Below, in pieces: positions 54,078 to 64,000 of a stretch of 64,000 bases of DNA; the first letter of the stretch is position 1; every line of letters begins with the position of its first letter. Both the position numbers and the translations under genes were made by a program. Source of the stretch: Yersinia aldovae ATCC 35236 (lineage in GTDB: Bacteria > Pseudomonadota > Gammaproteobacteria > Enterobacterales > Enterobacteriaceae); NCBI RefSeq assembly GCF_000173735.1, contig NZ_ACCB01000014.1, forward strand, positions 1-64,000, written 5' to 3'. The notes below the pieces were generated by a model. That model had not been told where the DNA came from. It did not search any database and saw nothing but the letters and a program-made list of their open reading frames with translations.

Positions 54078-54830
54078 ATGATCCCGGAAAAACGCGTTAT
54101 CCGACGTATCCAGTCTGGTGGTTGTGCAATTCACTGTCAGGATTGCAGTATCAGTCAGCTCTGTATTCCGTTTACCTTGAATGAGAACGAGCTGGATCAG
54201 CTCGACAATATCATTGAAAGGAAAAAGCCTATTCAGAAAGGACAGGCGCTGTTTAAAGCCGGTGATGAACTGAAATCGCTGTATGCTATCCGCTCCGGGA
54301 CCATTAAAAGCTACACCATTACCGAAGAAGGTGATGAACAAATCACCGGTTTCCATCTGGCGGGTGACTTGGTCGGTTTTGATGCTATCAGTAATCTGCA
54401 ACATCCCAGTTTTGCTCAGGCATTAGAAACATCAATGGTATGTGAAATTCCATTTGATACGCTGGATGATTTATCCGGCAAGATGCCCAATCTGCGTCAG
54501 CAAATGATGCGGCTTATGAGCGGAGAAATTAAAAGCGATCAAGATATGATCCTGCTACTTTCTAAAAAGAATGCTGAAGAACGTCTGGCCGCATTTATCT
54601 ACAACCTCTCCCGCCGCTTTGCACAGCGTGGCTTCTCACCGCGTGAGTTCCGTCTCACCATGACCCGTGGTGATATCGGTAACTATTTAGGTCTTACCGT
54701 AGAAACGATTAGCCGTTTACTGGGCCGTTTCCAGAAAAGCGATATTCTGAGTGTGAAAGGTAAATATATCACCATTGAGAATACCGAAGCCTTGGCACAA
54801 CTGGCCGGTAATCCACGCCCCGGCCTGTAA
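54078..54830 (+). CDS. fnr: Fumarate/nitrate reduction transcriptional regulator FNR
   Basis: Oxygen sensor controlling the switch to anaerobic respiration. 250 residues. The [4Fe-4S] ligands Cys20, Cys23, Cys29 and Cys122 are all present ([21 protein letters not shown]), the cNMP-like domain spans about 30-145, and the recognition helix [12 protein letters not shown] with the Glu-xx-Ser-Arg contact is intact. An FNR box in front suggests autoregulation. Followed by a palindromic repeat and uspE. Confidence 0.97.
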   Translation: MIPEKRVIRRIQSGGCAIHCQDCSISQLCIPFTLNENELDQLDNIIERKKPIQKGQALFKAGDELKSLYAIRSGTIKSYTITEEGDEQITGFHLAGDLVGFDAISNLQHPSFAQALETSMVCEIPFDTLDDLSGKMPNLRQQMMRLMSGEIKSDQDMILLLSKKNAEERLAAFIYNLSRRFAQRGFSPREFRLTMTRGDIGNYLGLTVETISRLLGRFQKSDILSVKGKYITIENTEALAQLAGNPRPGL

Positions 54831-54851
54831 TAAAATAGAAACCCGATAAGT

Positions 54852-54935
54852 ATATATCCTATAGATTTCAAGTTGCAGGAAGGCGGCAAACAAGAGAAGC
54901 CAATAGATCTGCAACTTGAAAGATGACGGATATAT
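54852..54935. repeat. 84-bp palindromic repeat element after fnr
   Basis: Outer arms ATATATCC / GGATATAT (8 bp) and inner arms TTTCAAGTTGCAG / CTGCAACTTGAAA (13 bp) enclose an asymmetric centre of about 30 bp. The nested perfect arms and intergenic site are typical of dispersed miniature palindromic elements in Yersinia. It would form a hairpin in the fnr 3' untranslated region. Confidence 0.7.
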
Positions 54936-55031
54936 TTATTGGCCTGGTTTGATCTCCCACCTGTTCTCTTTCCCTTTCATGGTTTACTCTTTAACTAACA
55001 AACTGTTAATTCTCGGTAGTAAGGAGACTCT

Positions 55032-56007
55032 ATGGCAAAGTATCAGAATATTCTGATTGCTATTGACCCCAATCAGGATGATCAACCGGCATTAAGACGT
55101 GCGGTTTACCTGGTGCAACATAATGGTGGCAGGATCAAAGCATTTTTGGCTATTTATGACTTGTCCTATGACATGACGACCCTGTTGTCACCTGATGAGC
55201 GCACGGCTATGCGTAAAGGGGTGATTAGCCAACGTTCTGCCTGGATAAGTGAGCAGTGTCGTTTTTACATTGATGCTGGTGTGCCGATTGAAATCAAAGT
55301 GGTTTGGCATAACCGTCCTTATGAAGCCATCATTCAGGAAGTGTTGAATGCCAGGCATGATTTGCTGCTAAAAAATGGCCCATCAACACGATCGGCTGGA
55401 ATCTATTATCTTCACGCCAACTGACTGGCATTTATTACGTAAATGCCCCTGCCCGGTATGGATGGTGAAAGACCAGCCGTGGCCCGAAGGTGGTTCAGCC
55501 CTGGTTGCGGTCAATCTCTCAAGTGAAGATCCACTGCATGACCCACTCAACCTACGGCTGGTTAAAGAAACCACCGAGCTGGCTGAAAATCTCAATAAAA
55601 CCCACCAAACCCACCCAACGCAGGTGCATCTGATCAGTGCTTATCCGGTTACGCCAATCAATATTGCCATTGAGTTACCTGATTTTGACCCCAGCGTTTA
55701 TAACGATGCGATTCGTGGTCAACATCTGGTGGCGATGAAAGCCTTACGTCAGCAGTTTGGTATTGATGAGAAATTCACTCATGTGGAGAAAGGGTTGCCT
55801 GAAGAGGTAATCCCTGACCTGGCGCAGCAGCTACAAGCGGGGGTTGTGGTATTAGGTACACTGGGGCGTACCGGTCTATCGGCGGCCTTTATCGGTAATA
55901 CCACCGAACATGTGATCGACCATCTTAAATGTGATTTGCTGGCGATTAAACCAGAAGGATTTACCTGCCCGATAGAAGGTAATGAAGATCTGGAGGATGC
56001 TGAATAG
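55032..56007 (+). pseudogene. uspE: Universal stress protein E, frameshifted
   Basis: Two tandem Usp domains are expected (about 315-325 residues). The first frame (55032-55424) gives [20 protein letters not shown] through [10 protein letters not shown], then goes out of phase. The second frame continues [18 protein letters not shown] to the end with [15 protein letters not shown]. The joint is the A6 run at 55370-55375; with five A's the sequence reads LLLKMAHQHD, as in E. coli. UspE supports oxidative and DNA-damage resistance and motility in E. coli. Given the clean joint, a homopolymer length error is as likely as true inactivation. Confidence 0.88.
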
Positions 56008-56048
56008 CCCTGGCTTGTTAGTCTAATCCACATTGCAACGCAAAAAAT

Positions 56049-56070
56049 AAGGGCCACCGCAGTGGCCCTT
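56049..56070 (-). terminator. Terminator of pntAB
   Basis: AAGGGCCACC-GC-AGTGGCCCTT; on the minus strand the stem ends in TTATTTTTTG. It lies 21 bp past pntB and between convergent genes, so it may also stop uspE transcription. Confidence 0.88.
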
Positions 56071-56090
56071 AATCAGAAACGACATCACCC

Positions 56091-57482
56091 TTACAGTGCG
56101 CGTAAAATTGCTTCCACGCTGTCTTTGGCATCGCCAAACAACATCTGGGTATTTTCTTTAAAGAACAATGGGTTTTGCACGCCGGCATAACCGGTATTCA
56201 TTGAACGTTTAAAGGCAATCACACTTTGCGCTTTCCACACTTCCAATACTGGCATGCCAGCAATCGGGCTGCGTGGATCTTCCAGTGCTGCCGGGTTTAC
56301 GGTGTCGTTGGCGCCAATCACCAATACCACATCAGTACCTGGGAAATCGTCGTTGATTTCGTCCATCTCCAGTACCACGTCGTAAGGGACTTTGGCTTCG
56401 GCCAATAATACATTCATGTGGCCGGGTAAGCGCCCTGCTACCGGGTGGATACCAAAGCGAACTTTGATGCCACGGGCTTGCAGTTTTGCCGTAATTTCAG
56501 CCACCGGATACTGCGCCTGTGCAACTGCCATACCATAGCCTGGAGTGATGATTACAGAGCTGGCATTTTTCAGCAGATCAGCCACTTCTTCTGCGTTTGT
56601 CTCACGGTATTCACCCATCTCTTCCGCATTACCGGTAGAAGAACCATCGGTGCCGAAACCACCGGCAATCACGCTGATAAACGAACGGTTCATCGCTTTA
56701 CACATGATGTAAGACAGAATGGCACCAGAAGAACCGACCAAAGCACCGGTCACGATCAGCAAGTCGTTGCTTAACATGAAACCGGCGGCGGCGGCGGCCC
56801 AGCCAGAGTAGGAGTTCAGCATCGACACTACTACTGGCATGTCGGCACCGCCGATAGACGCGACCAAGTGCCAGCCAAAACCGAGCGCAATGACGGTCAT
56901 CAACAGCAATGCGACCACTTGCAGCGCCACACTGTCAGTTTTAACAAACAGAATCATCAACAGGAATGAAACCACCAACGCCGCCAAATTCAGTTTATGG
57001 CGTTGCGGCAGCATCAATGGCTTGGATGAAATAATCCCGCGTAACTTACCGAAAGCAACAATAGAACCCGTAAATGTCACCGCACCGATAAAGATACCCA
57101 AGAACACTTCGGTCAGGTGAATATTCACCATCACCGCATCCATTACCGTGGTGCCGTGATCCAGATAGCTGTTAAAGCCAACCAGCACCGCCGCCAGGCC
57201 CACAAAGCTGTGCAGGATAGCGACCAGCTCTGGCATTTCAGTCATTTCGACTTTCTTTGCCAGATAAATACCAATCGCACCACCAATCACCATAGCTATG
57301 ATAATCCAGGCAACATTGCCTGAGTCCGGCCCCAGAATGGTGGCAATCAGCGCGATGGCCATACCGGTAATGCCGAACGTATTACCTCGTTTGGATGTTT
57401 CGTGGCGCGACAGCCCAGCCAAACTAAAAATAAATAAAATCGCAGCAACGATGTACGCAGCTGTAACGAGACCACTAGACAT
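56091..57482 (-). CDS. pntB: NAD(P) transhydrogenase subunit beta
   Basis: Proton-translocating transhydrogenase, NADP(H)-binding subunit. 463 residues: about nine membrane helices (1-265) and a cytoplasmic Rossmann-type domain III (about 290-463) with [40 protein letters not shown] and [12 protein letters not shown]. Second gene of the pntAB operon, 62 bp after pntA. Confidence 0.96.
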   Translation of the reverse strand: MSSGLVTAAYIVAAILFIFSLAGLSRHETSKRGNTFGITGMAIALIATILGPDSGNVAWIIIAMVIGGAIGIYLAKKVEMTEMPELVAILHSFVGLAAVLVGFNSYLDHGTTVMDAVMVNIHLTEVFLGIFIGAVTFTGSIVAFGKLRGIISSKPLMLPQRHKLNLAALVVSFLLMILFVKTDSVALQVVALLLMTVIALGFGWHLVASIGGADMPVVVSMLNSYSGWAAAAAGFMLSNDLLIVTGALVGSSGAILSYIMCKAMNRSFISVIAGGFGTDGSSTGNAEEMGEYRETNAEEVADLLKNASSVIITPGYGMAVAQAQYPVAEITAKLQARGIKVRFGIHPVAGRLPGHMNVLLAEAKVPYDVVLEMDEINDDFPGTDVVLVIGANDTVNPAALEDPRSPIAGMPVLEVWKAQSVIAFKRSMNTGYAGVQNPLFFKENTQMLFGDAKDSVEAILRAL

Positions 57483-57544
57483 CAGTTACCCCTTCATTGT
57501 GTTTATCAACTTGGTTTTTTATATAAGCCTAACGGATATATAAC

Positions 57545-59578
<2,034 letters not shown>

Positions 59579-60532
59579 ATGAAGCTGAAATACACGGTCA
59601 TCGCATCGGCATTGCTATCGCTCACGGTTCTTTCTGCTGCTCATGCGGCAAAAGAGTTAACACCAGAGCGAGCAGCAGCCATTAAGCCGTTTGATCGCAT
59701 TACTATTACAGGCAGATTTAATGCAATCAATGAAGCAGCAGATGCGATATCGCGTCGTGCTGACAAGTTGGGTGCCGATTCCTTCTATATCCAAGATATT
59801 AACAGCAACAACAATGGCGGCAACTGGCGTGTAACGGCCGATGTTTATCATAAAGATGCCGCTGAAGTCAGCAAAGAGACTCAGTATCGCGTCTTTAATG
59901 GCGTTAAAGAATTGCCAAAAACTGAAGCCTATACACTTCAGCCTTACGATACCGTGTCTGTCAGCGGCTTCTTCCGCAGCCAGCCTGATATCAGCGATGC
60001 CATTTCCAAAGCAGCAAAAGAGAAAGGCGCGTACTCCTTCTTTATCGTGCGTCAGGTTGATGCTAACCAAGGCGGCAACCAGTTTGTGACGGCATATATT
60101 TATAAAGCGGATGCCGCCAAGCGTGTTGTTCAAAGCCCGGATGTTATCCCTGCCGATTCAGAGGCTGGCCGTGCTGCACTGGCCGCAGGCGGTGCCGCCG
60201 CCGCTAATGTTGAAATTCCGGGTGTGGCCTCTTCCGGTACGCCAAGTGCTGATGTTGGCCGTTTCTTTGAGACACAATCCTCCACCGGCAAGCGTTACAC
60301 TGTAACGCTTCCTGATGGTTCTGAGATCCAGGAATTGAATAACACCACCGCCGCTCAGATGGTGCCCTTTGATTCCGTTAGCTTTAGCGGTCACTATAAC
60401 AGCATGACCGATGTGTCTCATGAAGTGGCCAAGCGTGCTGCGGCCAAAGGCGCGAAGTATTATCATATTACCCGCCAGTGGCAGAACCAAAGCGGTGGCA
60501 ACCTCTCCGTTAGCGCTGATTTGTTTAAATAA
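59579..60532 (+). CDS. ydgH: YdgH periplasmic protein with three DUF1471 domains
   Basis: 317 residues from ATG at 59579, with AAAGGA 7 bases upstream (the open frame starts at 59555). Signal peptide (about 1-22, ending AHA). Three DUF1471 repeats: about 30-98 (GADSFYIQDINSNNNGGNW), 110-185 (GAYSFFIVRQVDANQGGNQ) and 250-317 (GAKYYHITRQWQNQSGGNL). Repeats 2 and 3 are joined by an Ala-rich linker. YdgH is linked to envelope homeostasis in E. coli. Followed by a terminator. Confidence 0.93.
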   Translation: MKLKYTVIASALLSLTVLSAAHAAKELTPERAAAIKPFDRITITGRFNAINEAADAISRRADKLGADSFYIQDINSNNNGGNWRVTADVYHKDAAEVSKETQYRVFNGVKELPKTEAYTLQPYDTVSVSGFFRSQPDISDAISKAAKEKGAYSFFIVRQVDANQGGNQFVTAYIYKADAAKRVVQSPDVIPADSEAGRAALAAGGAAAANVEIPGVASSGTPSADVGRFFETQSSTGKRYTVTLPDGSEIQELNNTTAAQMVPFDSVSFSGHYNSMTDVSHEVAKRAAAKGAKYYHITRQWQNQSGGNLSVSADLFK

Positions 60533-60550
60533 TCAGCGTAAAGTCATCCC

Positions 60551-60573
60551 AAAGGCAGCCCAGTGCTGCCTTT
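60551..60573 (+). terminator. Terminator of ydgH
   Basis: AAAGGCAGC and GCTGCCTTT form a 9-bp stem with a 5-nt loop, followed by TTTGTTATTT-like sequence, 18 bp past the stop. Confidence 0.85.
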
Positions 60574-60781
60574 GTTATTTCTGTTACTTAGCCTATCCGA
60601 TGCGACTGAATAATTTTTTGCCTAAATCGCATAACCAATCATTGCATGATCCCCCCTCACTCCGTAAAATCTCCCGAAAATTTTGGGGCTATTATCTGTC
60701 AAGCATTATTGAATTCGCCTCATATAATGCTGCTAACAAGTCAGTCACCATTCATTAATACTTTAAAATCAGGAACCCTCA

Positions 60782-62173
60782 TTGGAAAAAAAACTCGGTC
60801 TGACCGCGCTGACGGCGCTGGTCCTCAGCTCAATGCTGGGAGCAGGTGTTTTTAGTTTGCCGCAGAACATGGCTGAAGTGGCCAGCCCAGCGGCGCTGCT
60901 TATCGGCTGGAGTATTACCGGCGTTGGAATCATCTTCCTTGCGTTTGCCATGCTGTTGCTAACACGGCTGCGCCCTGATCTCGATGGCGGAATATTTACC
61001 TATGCCAAAGAGGGTTTTGGTGATCTGATTGGTTTTTTCTCTGCGTGGGGTTATTGGCTGTGTGCGGTGATCGCCAACGTCTCATATTTAGTGATTGTTT
61101 TTGCCGCCTTAAGTTTCTTTACCGATAAGACGGGCAGCATCATTTTTGGTGAAGGCAATACCTGGCAGGCATTGCTGGGCGCATCTTGCCTGCTATGGCT
61201 AGTCCATGCGCTGGTCTTGCGTGGCGTTCAGACCGCGGCCAGCATTAATTTGGCGGCGACGCTGGCAAAACTGTTGCCGATTGGTGGTTTTATTGTTTTG
61301 GCAGGGCTGGCATTCAGTCTTGATACATTTACTTTTGACTTTACCGGCATCGCCTTGCATACCCCGGTCTGGCAGCAAGTTAAAGACACGATGTTGATTA
61401 CGCTTTGGGTCTTTATTGGCGTGGAAGGTGCGGTGGTGGTATCCGCCAGGGCGCGGAACAAGAAAGATGTCGGGCGCGCCACCATGTTGGCGGTACTGTC
61501 AGCTCTCAGTGTCTATTTGCTGATTACCTTATTGTCACTTGGTGTTGTTCCGCGCGCGGAACTCGCGGCGATGCGCAACCCCTCAATGGCAGGCATTATG
61601 GTTGAAATGATTGGCCCGTGGGGTGAGCTAATTATCGCGACCGGGCTGATTATTTCCGTTTGTGGTGCTTACCTAAGCTGGACCATTATGGCGGCAGAAG
61701 TGCCGATGGTTGCGGCGAAACATGGTGCATTCCCGAAAGTTTTCCGTCATCAAAATAAGAACAGCGCACCGGCACCCTCGCTGTGGTTGACCAACTGTGC
61801 GGTTCAGGTGGCGCTTATTCTGATCTGGCTGACCGGCAGCAATTACAATACCTTACTCACCATTGCTTCAGAAATGATCCTGATACCCTATTTTCTGGTG
61901 GGTGCCTTCTTATTTAAGGTGGCATTGAAACGTCAAGACTGGCGTTTAATTGTGGCCGCCAGTGGCGCATGTTTGTATGGTTTATGGCTAATTTACGCCG
62001 CCGGATTGCTGTATCTATTACTGTCGGTGCTGTTGTACGCCCCTGGGTTGTTGGTGTTTATTTATGCACGCAGAGGGCATGAAGGGCTTAAACTGCTAAA
62101 TAAATTAGAGCGAGCCGCAATCTCTCTGGTGCTCATCGCCACGGTTCCCGCCACCTGGCTGATGATGCATTAA
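60782..62173 (+). CDS. ydgI: Basic amino acid/polyamine antiporter YdgI (APC family)
   Basis: 463 residues with about twelve membrane helices and the APC signature LSSMLGAGVFSLPQNMAEVA near the N-terminus. It is in the arginine:ornithine antiporter (ArcD-like) group. The start is TTG at 60782 with AGGA 5-6 bases upstream, which is the only start placing the first helix correctly. In E. coli ydgI also follows ydgH. No arc operon enzymes are present, so the substrate is inferred only from family. Confidence 0.9.
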   Translation: MEKKLGLTALTALVLSSMLGAGVFSLPQNMAEVASPAALLIGWSITGVGIIFLAFAMLLLTRLRPDLDGGIFTYAKEGFGDLIGFFSAWGYWLCAVIANVSYLVIVFAALSFFTDKTGSIIFGEGNTWQALLGASCLLWLVHALVLRGVQTAASINLAATLAKLLPIGGFIVLAGLAFSLDTFTFDFTGIALHTPVWQQVKDTMLITLWVFIGVEGAVVVSARARNKKDVGRATMLAVLSALSVYLLITLLSLGVVPRAELAAMRNPSMAGIMVEMIGPWGELIIATGLIISVCGAYLSWTIMAAEVPMVAAKHGAFPKVFRHQNKNSAPAPSLWLTNCAVQVALILIWLTGSNYNTLLTIASEMILIPYFLVGAFLFKVALKRQDWRLIVAASGACLYGLWLIYAAGLLYLLLSVLLYAPGLLVFIYARRGHEGLKLLNKLERAAISLVLIATVPATWLMMH

Positions 62174-62193
62174 GCAAAAACGATAATGCAGAT

Positions 62194-62250
62194 GGGCAGG
62201 CTCGGGGTGTTTTGGTCATCAAACGTCAATCACGCCAAAACAGCCTGTCC
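62194..62250. terminator. Imperfect hairpin between ydgI and the next gene
   Basis: TGTTTTGG pairs with CCAAAACA, extended by AGGC/GCCT after a bulge. It lies between convergent genes. Confidence 0.6.
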
Positions 62251-62270
62251 ATTGCGAATGAGCAAAGTCA

Positions 62271-62690
62271 TCATAACGGCTCTGCGACCAGAGATAAATT
62301 TACCGACAGACATTCCCCCTTCTGACTCAGCCCCATTGATGTTGGGAACCGCTGCTTAATTGCCCCAATTTGAGTCGTTTCCAGCGGGTAGGGTAATTGG
62401 ATATCCAAAGCCGTGATGCCCTGCTGTTCAGCCAGCCGAATTAACCGAATAATATTGGTTTCATCACTGAGTTGAGTTGATAAAACCTGTAGCGCTAACG
62501 CAGTAAGTTGCTCCTGTGGTGTCCTTTCCAACGCATTTTGCGCCTTCACTACCATGCCAAAAATTGGCATCACGCCATAAATAGCCTCGATAAAACTCCA
62601 GCGTTTTTTACATGATATTGCAAGAAACTCAGTGTAATCAAAGCAGACTTTTTCACCGTACGGTGGTGCGCTGACGTGTTCGCCACTCAT
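62271..62690 (-). CDS. Hypothetical protein (139 aa)
   Basis: I do not recognise a family. The product starts MSGEHVSAPPYGEKVCFDYT and has a Cys pair region (KVCFDYTEFLAISCKK), then an alpha/beta-looking part (IIRLIRLAEQQGITALDIQL) and a C-terminal stretch with ECLSVNLSLV. No signal peptide. GAGGA lies 8-9 bases upstream of the ATG. It is between ydgI and rstA, where E. coli has folM and ydgC. Its start is followed (upstream of it) by a 17-bp tandem repeat array. Confidence 0.65.
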   Translation of the reverse strand: MSGEHVSAPPYGEKVCFDYTEFLAISCKKRWSFIEAIYGVMPIFGMVVKAQNALERTPQEQLTALALQVLSTQLSDETNIIRLIRLAEQQGITALDIQLPYPLETTQIGAIKQRFPTSMGLSQKGECLSVNLSLVAEPL

Positions 62691-62719
62691 CCCTTAGTCC
62701 TCGGTTGAACAATACAACT

Positions 62720-62787
62720 ATTCATTAGTTTCAGGTGTTTATTAATCTCAGGTATTCATTAATCTCAGGTATTCATTAATCTCAGGT
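62720..62787 (+). repeat. Four tandem copies of a 17-bp unit
   Basis: Unit ATTCATTAATCTCAGGT. Copies 3 and 4 (62754-62787) are identical, copy 1 (62720-62736) differs at two bases, and copy 2 (62737-62753) starts GTTT. The array lies between the hypothetical gene and rstA. Repeat number is likely to vary between strains. Confidence 0.92.
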
Positions 62788-62981
62788 ATTGAACTATAAA
62801 CGGTAGGCGCAACAAATAGAGATGACGATGAAATCAATTTCATTAATATAATGAAATAATTTGCCTGTTGTCTAGCAGTCAGTCACTTGTCTTAATTAAC
62901 CGGCATAATGCGTTACTGTCCGTAGCATTGCCACCAACAGCACGCTATGCTGAATCCTGATACTTTTATAAACTGAAAATC

Positions 62982-63707
62982 ATGACCAAAATTGTTTTTG
63001 TGGAAGACGACCCGGAGGTCGGAAAACTGATTGCGGCCTATCTTGGCAAACATGACATTGATGTTTTGGTTGAGCCACGCGGTGATACGGCACAAGCGGT
63101 TATTGAACAACAAGCACCGGATCTGGTGCTGCTTGATATCATGTTGCCCGGCAAAGATGGCATGACGCTCTGCCGCGATCTTCGGCCAAACTATGACGGC
63201 CCCATCGTATTACTGACCTCACTGGACAGTGATATGAACCATATTCTCTCCCTTGAGATGGGCGCAAATGACTACATTTTGAAGACCACGCCCCCGGCGG
63301 TACTGTTGGCCCGATTGCGCTTACATCTGCGGCAACACCAGCAGCAGACCAAAGACCCCCTCAGCCCGGTGCTGACCAATCATAATGCGATTCACTTTGG
63401 CCTGCTGTGTATTGACCCGGTGAATCGACAAGTAAATCTCAGTGATGAAGAAATTATCTTATCAACATCTGATTTCGATTTGCTATGGGAGTTGGCAACT
63501 CATGCCGGAATCATTATGGATAGGGAAGCTCTGCTGAAGAATCTGCGCGGTGTCAGTTATGACGGAATGGATCGCAGCATTGATGTTGCTATCTCCCGCT
63601 TACGCCGCAAGCTCTATGACAATGCCCTTGAACCGTTTCGCATCAAGACAGTACGCAATAAAGGTTATCTGTTTGCGCCCAATGCCTGGGAGTCAATGCA
63701 GCAATGA
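62982..63707 (+). CDS. rstA: Two-component response regulator RstA
   Basis: 241 residues: receiver domain (about 1-115; acidic pocket VEDDPEV, phospho-acceptor Asp52 in LLDIMLPGKDG) and an OmpR-type winged helix (about 135-235, SIDVAISRLRRKLYDN). Partner of RstB; in E. coli the pair is activated through PhoPQ and controls acid- and biofilm-related genes. Its stop codon overlaps the rstB start (ATGA). Confidence 0.94.
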   Translation: MTKIVFVEDDPEVGKLIAAYLGKHDIDVLVEPRGDTAQAVIEQQAPDLVLLDIMLPGKDGMTLCRDLRPNYDGPIVLLTSLDSDMNHILSLEMGANDYILKTTPPAVLLARLRLHLRQHQQQTKDPLSPVLTNHNAIHFGLLCIDPVNRQVNLSDEEIILSTSDFDLLWELATHAGIIMDREALLKNLRGVSYDGMDRSIDVAISRLRRKLYDNALEPFRIKTVRNKGYLFAPNAWESMQQ

Positions 63708-64000
63708 GAAAGCTCTTTATTCAGTTTTTCTTATTGCTCTTCGTCTGCTTTATGGTGATGGCGATGTTGGTCGGGCTGGTCTACAAAATCACCGCAGAAC
63801 GAGCGGGTCGCCAATCATTGGACGATTTGATGAAAAGCTCGTTGTCATTGATGCGCAGCGAATTGCGGGAAATTCCGCTAAAAGATTGGAATAAAACCAT
63901 TGCCACGCTGGATTTAAACCTGTCCTTTCAACTGCATATAGAACCATTAGATAAACGTGATCTCGGTGAGCGCCTGAATAAGCGCCTGCGGGCGGGCGAA
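63704..64000 (+). CDS. rstB: Sensor histidine kinase RstB, N-terminal part (window edge)
   Basis: ATG at 63704 overlaps the rstA stop. The visible 99 residues are a cytoplasmic tip, a membrane helix (FFLLLFVCFMVMAMLVGLVY) and the start of the periplasmic sensor domain (ELREIPLKDWNKTIATLD). The HAMP, dimerisation and ATPase domains lie outside the window. Kinase for RstA. Confidence 0.92.
   Translation, partial: MRKLFIQFFLLLFVCFMVMAMLVGLVYKITAERAGRQSLDDLMKSSLSLMRSELREIPLKDWNKTIATLDLNLSFQLHIEPLDKRDLGERLNKRLRAGE

Noticed and set aside
62720-62787. PhoP box in the tandem array
   Set aside because: TGTTTA occurs once, but a direct partner at 11-bp spacing is missing.

Overview
The window is a stretch of an enterobacterial chromosome around the replication terminus. 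Gene content and protein similarity point to Yersinia, most like the Y. enterocolitica group; the species cannot be fixed from this sequence alone. Evidence includes the ydgA-manA-fumC-tus block, the ynfM-ynfL-mlc-bioD-clcB block, ogt-fnr-uspE-pntBA, ydgH-ydgI-rstAB, a Yersinia-type inverse autotransporter and an srfABC locus. A Ter site lies just upstream of tus (about 6.3 kb) and a dif site lies at 21.13 kb. Ter is oriented so that leftward forks pass dif before being stopped.

Layout. 0-6.5 kb: ydgA, manA, fumC, tus and Ter. 6.7-14.6 kb: SHOCT membrane protein (frameshifted), ynfM/ynfL, mlc, bioD2, clcB, ynfD, ynfB, ynfA. 14.6-15.8 kb: an AT-rich insert carrying a PAS-LuxR regulator, flanked by two copies of the ynfA 3' end. 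15.8-19.3 kb: ydfG, a tandem-repeat proline-rich protein, a DUF1471 protein, carbonic anhydrase. 19.5-21.12 kb: a degenerate ISNCY/IS1202-type element with an unrecognised passenger gene, ending 5 bp from dif. 21.4-25.3 kb: a coiled-coil/J-like gene (frameshifted), a phytase-like esterase, yghU and a deacylase remnant. 25.3-33.2 kb: a surface-protein region with an inverse autotransporter, a small lipoprotein, a classical autotransporter, a broken LuxR regulator and a LysR regulator. 33.3-42.8 kb: amn, a second proline-rich protein and the divergent srfA-srfB-srfC operon (srfC frameshifted). 42.8-53.3 kb: DUF1460 protein, ivbL-ilvBN with its attenuator, yjjG, a membrane TerB-domain protein, phoA, sbmC, DUF523. 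53.5-64 kb: ogt, fnr, uspE (frameshifted), pntB-pntA, ydgH, ydgI, an unrecognised gene, rstA and the start of rstB.

How it works together. Most genes are core metabolism and regulation of the Ter macrodomain. The accessory material sits close to dif and in the 25-43 kb segment. It consists of surface adhesins, candidate host-interaction proteins and their regulators. Five genes are interrupted by one-base length changes in or next to homopolymers. This may mean sequence error rather than true gene loss, so those pseudogene calls are provisional.

The most unusual items are the dif-adjacent element with its passenger gene, the repeat protein at 16.7-17.6 kb whose repeats carry a WASP-C-like helix and end in PPPLPPL, and the srfABC locus with a divergent proline-rich gene.
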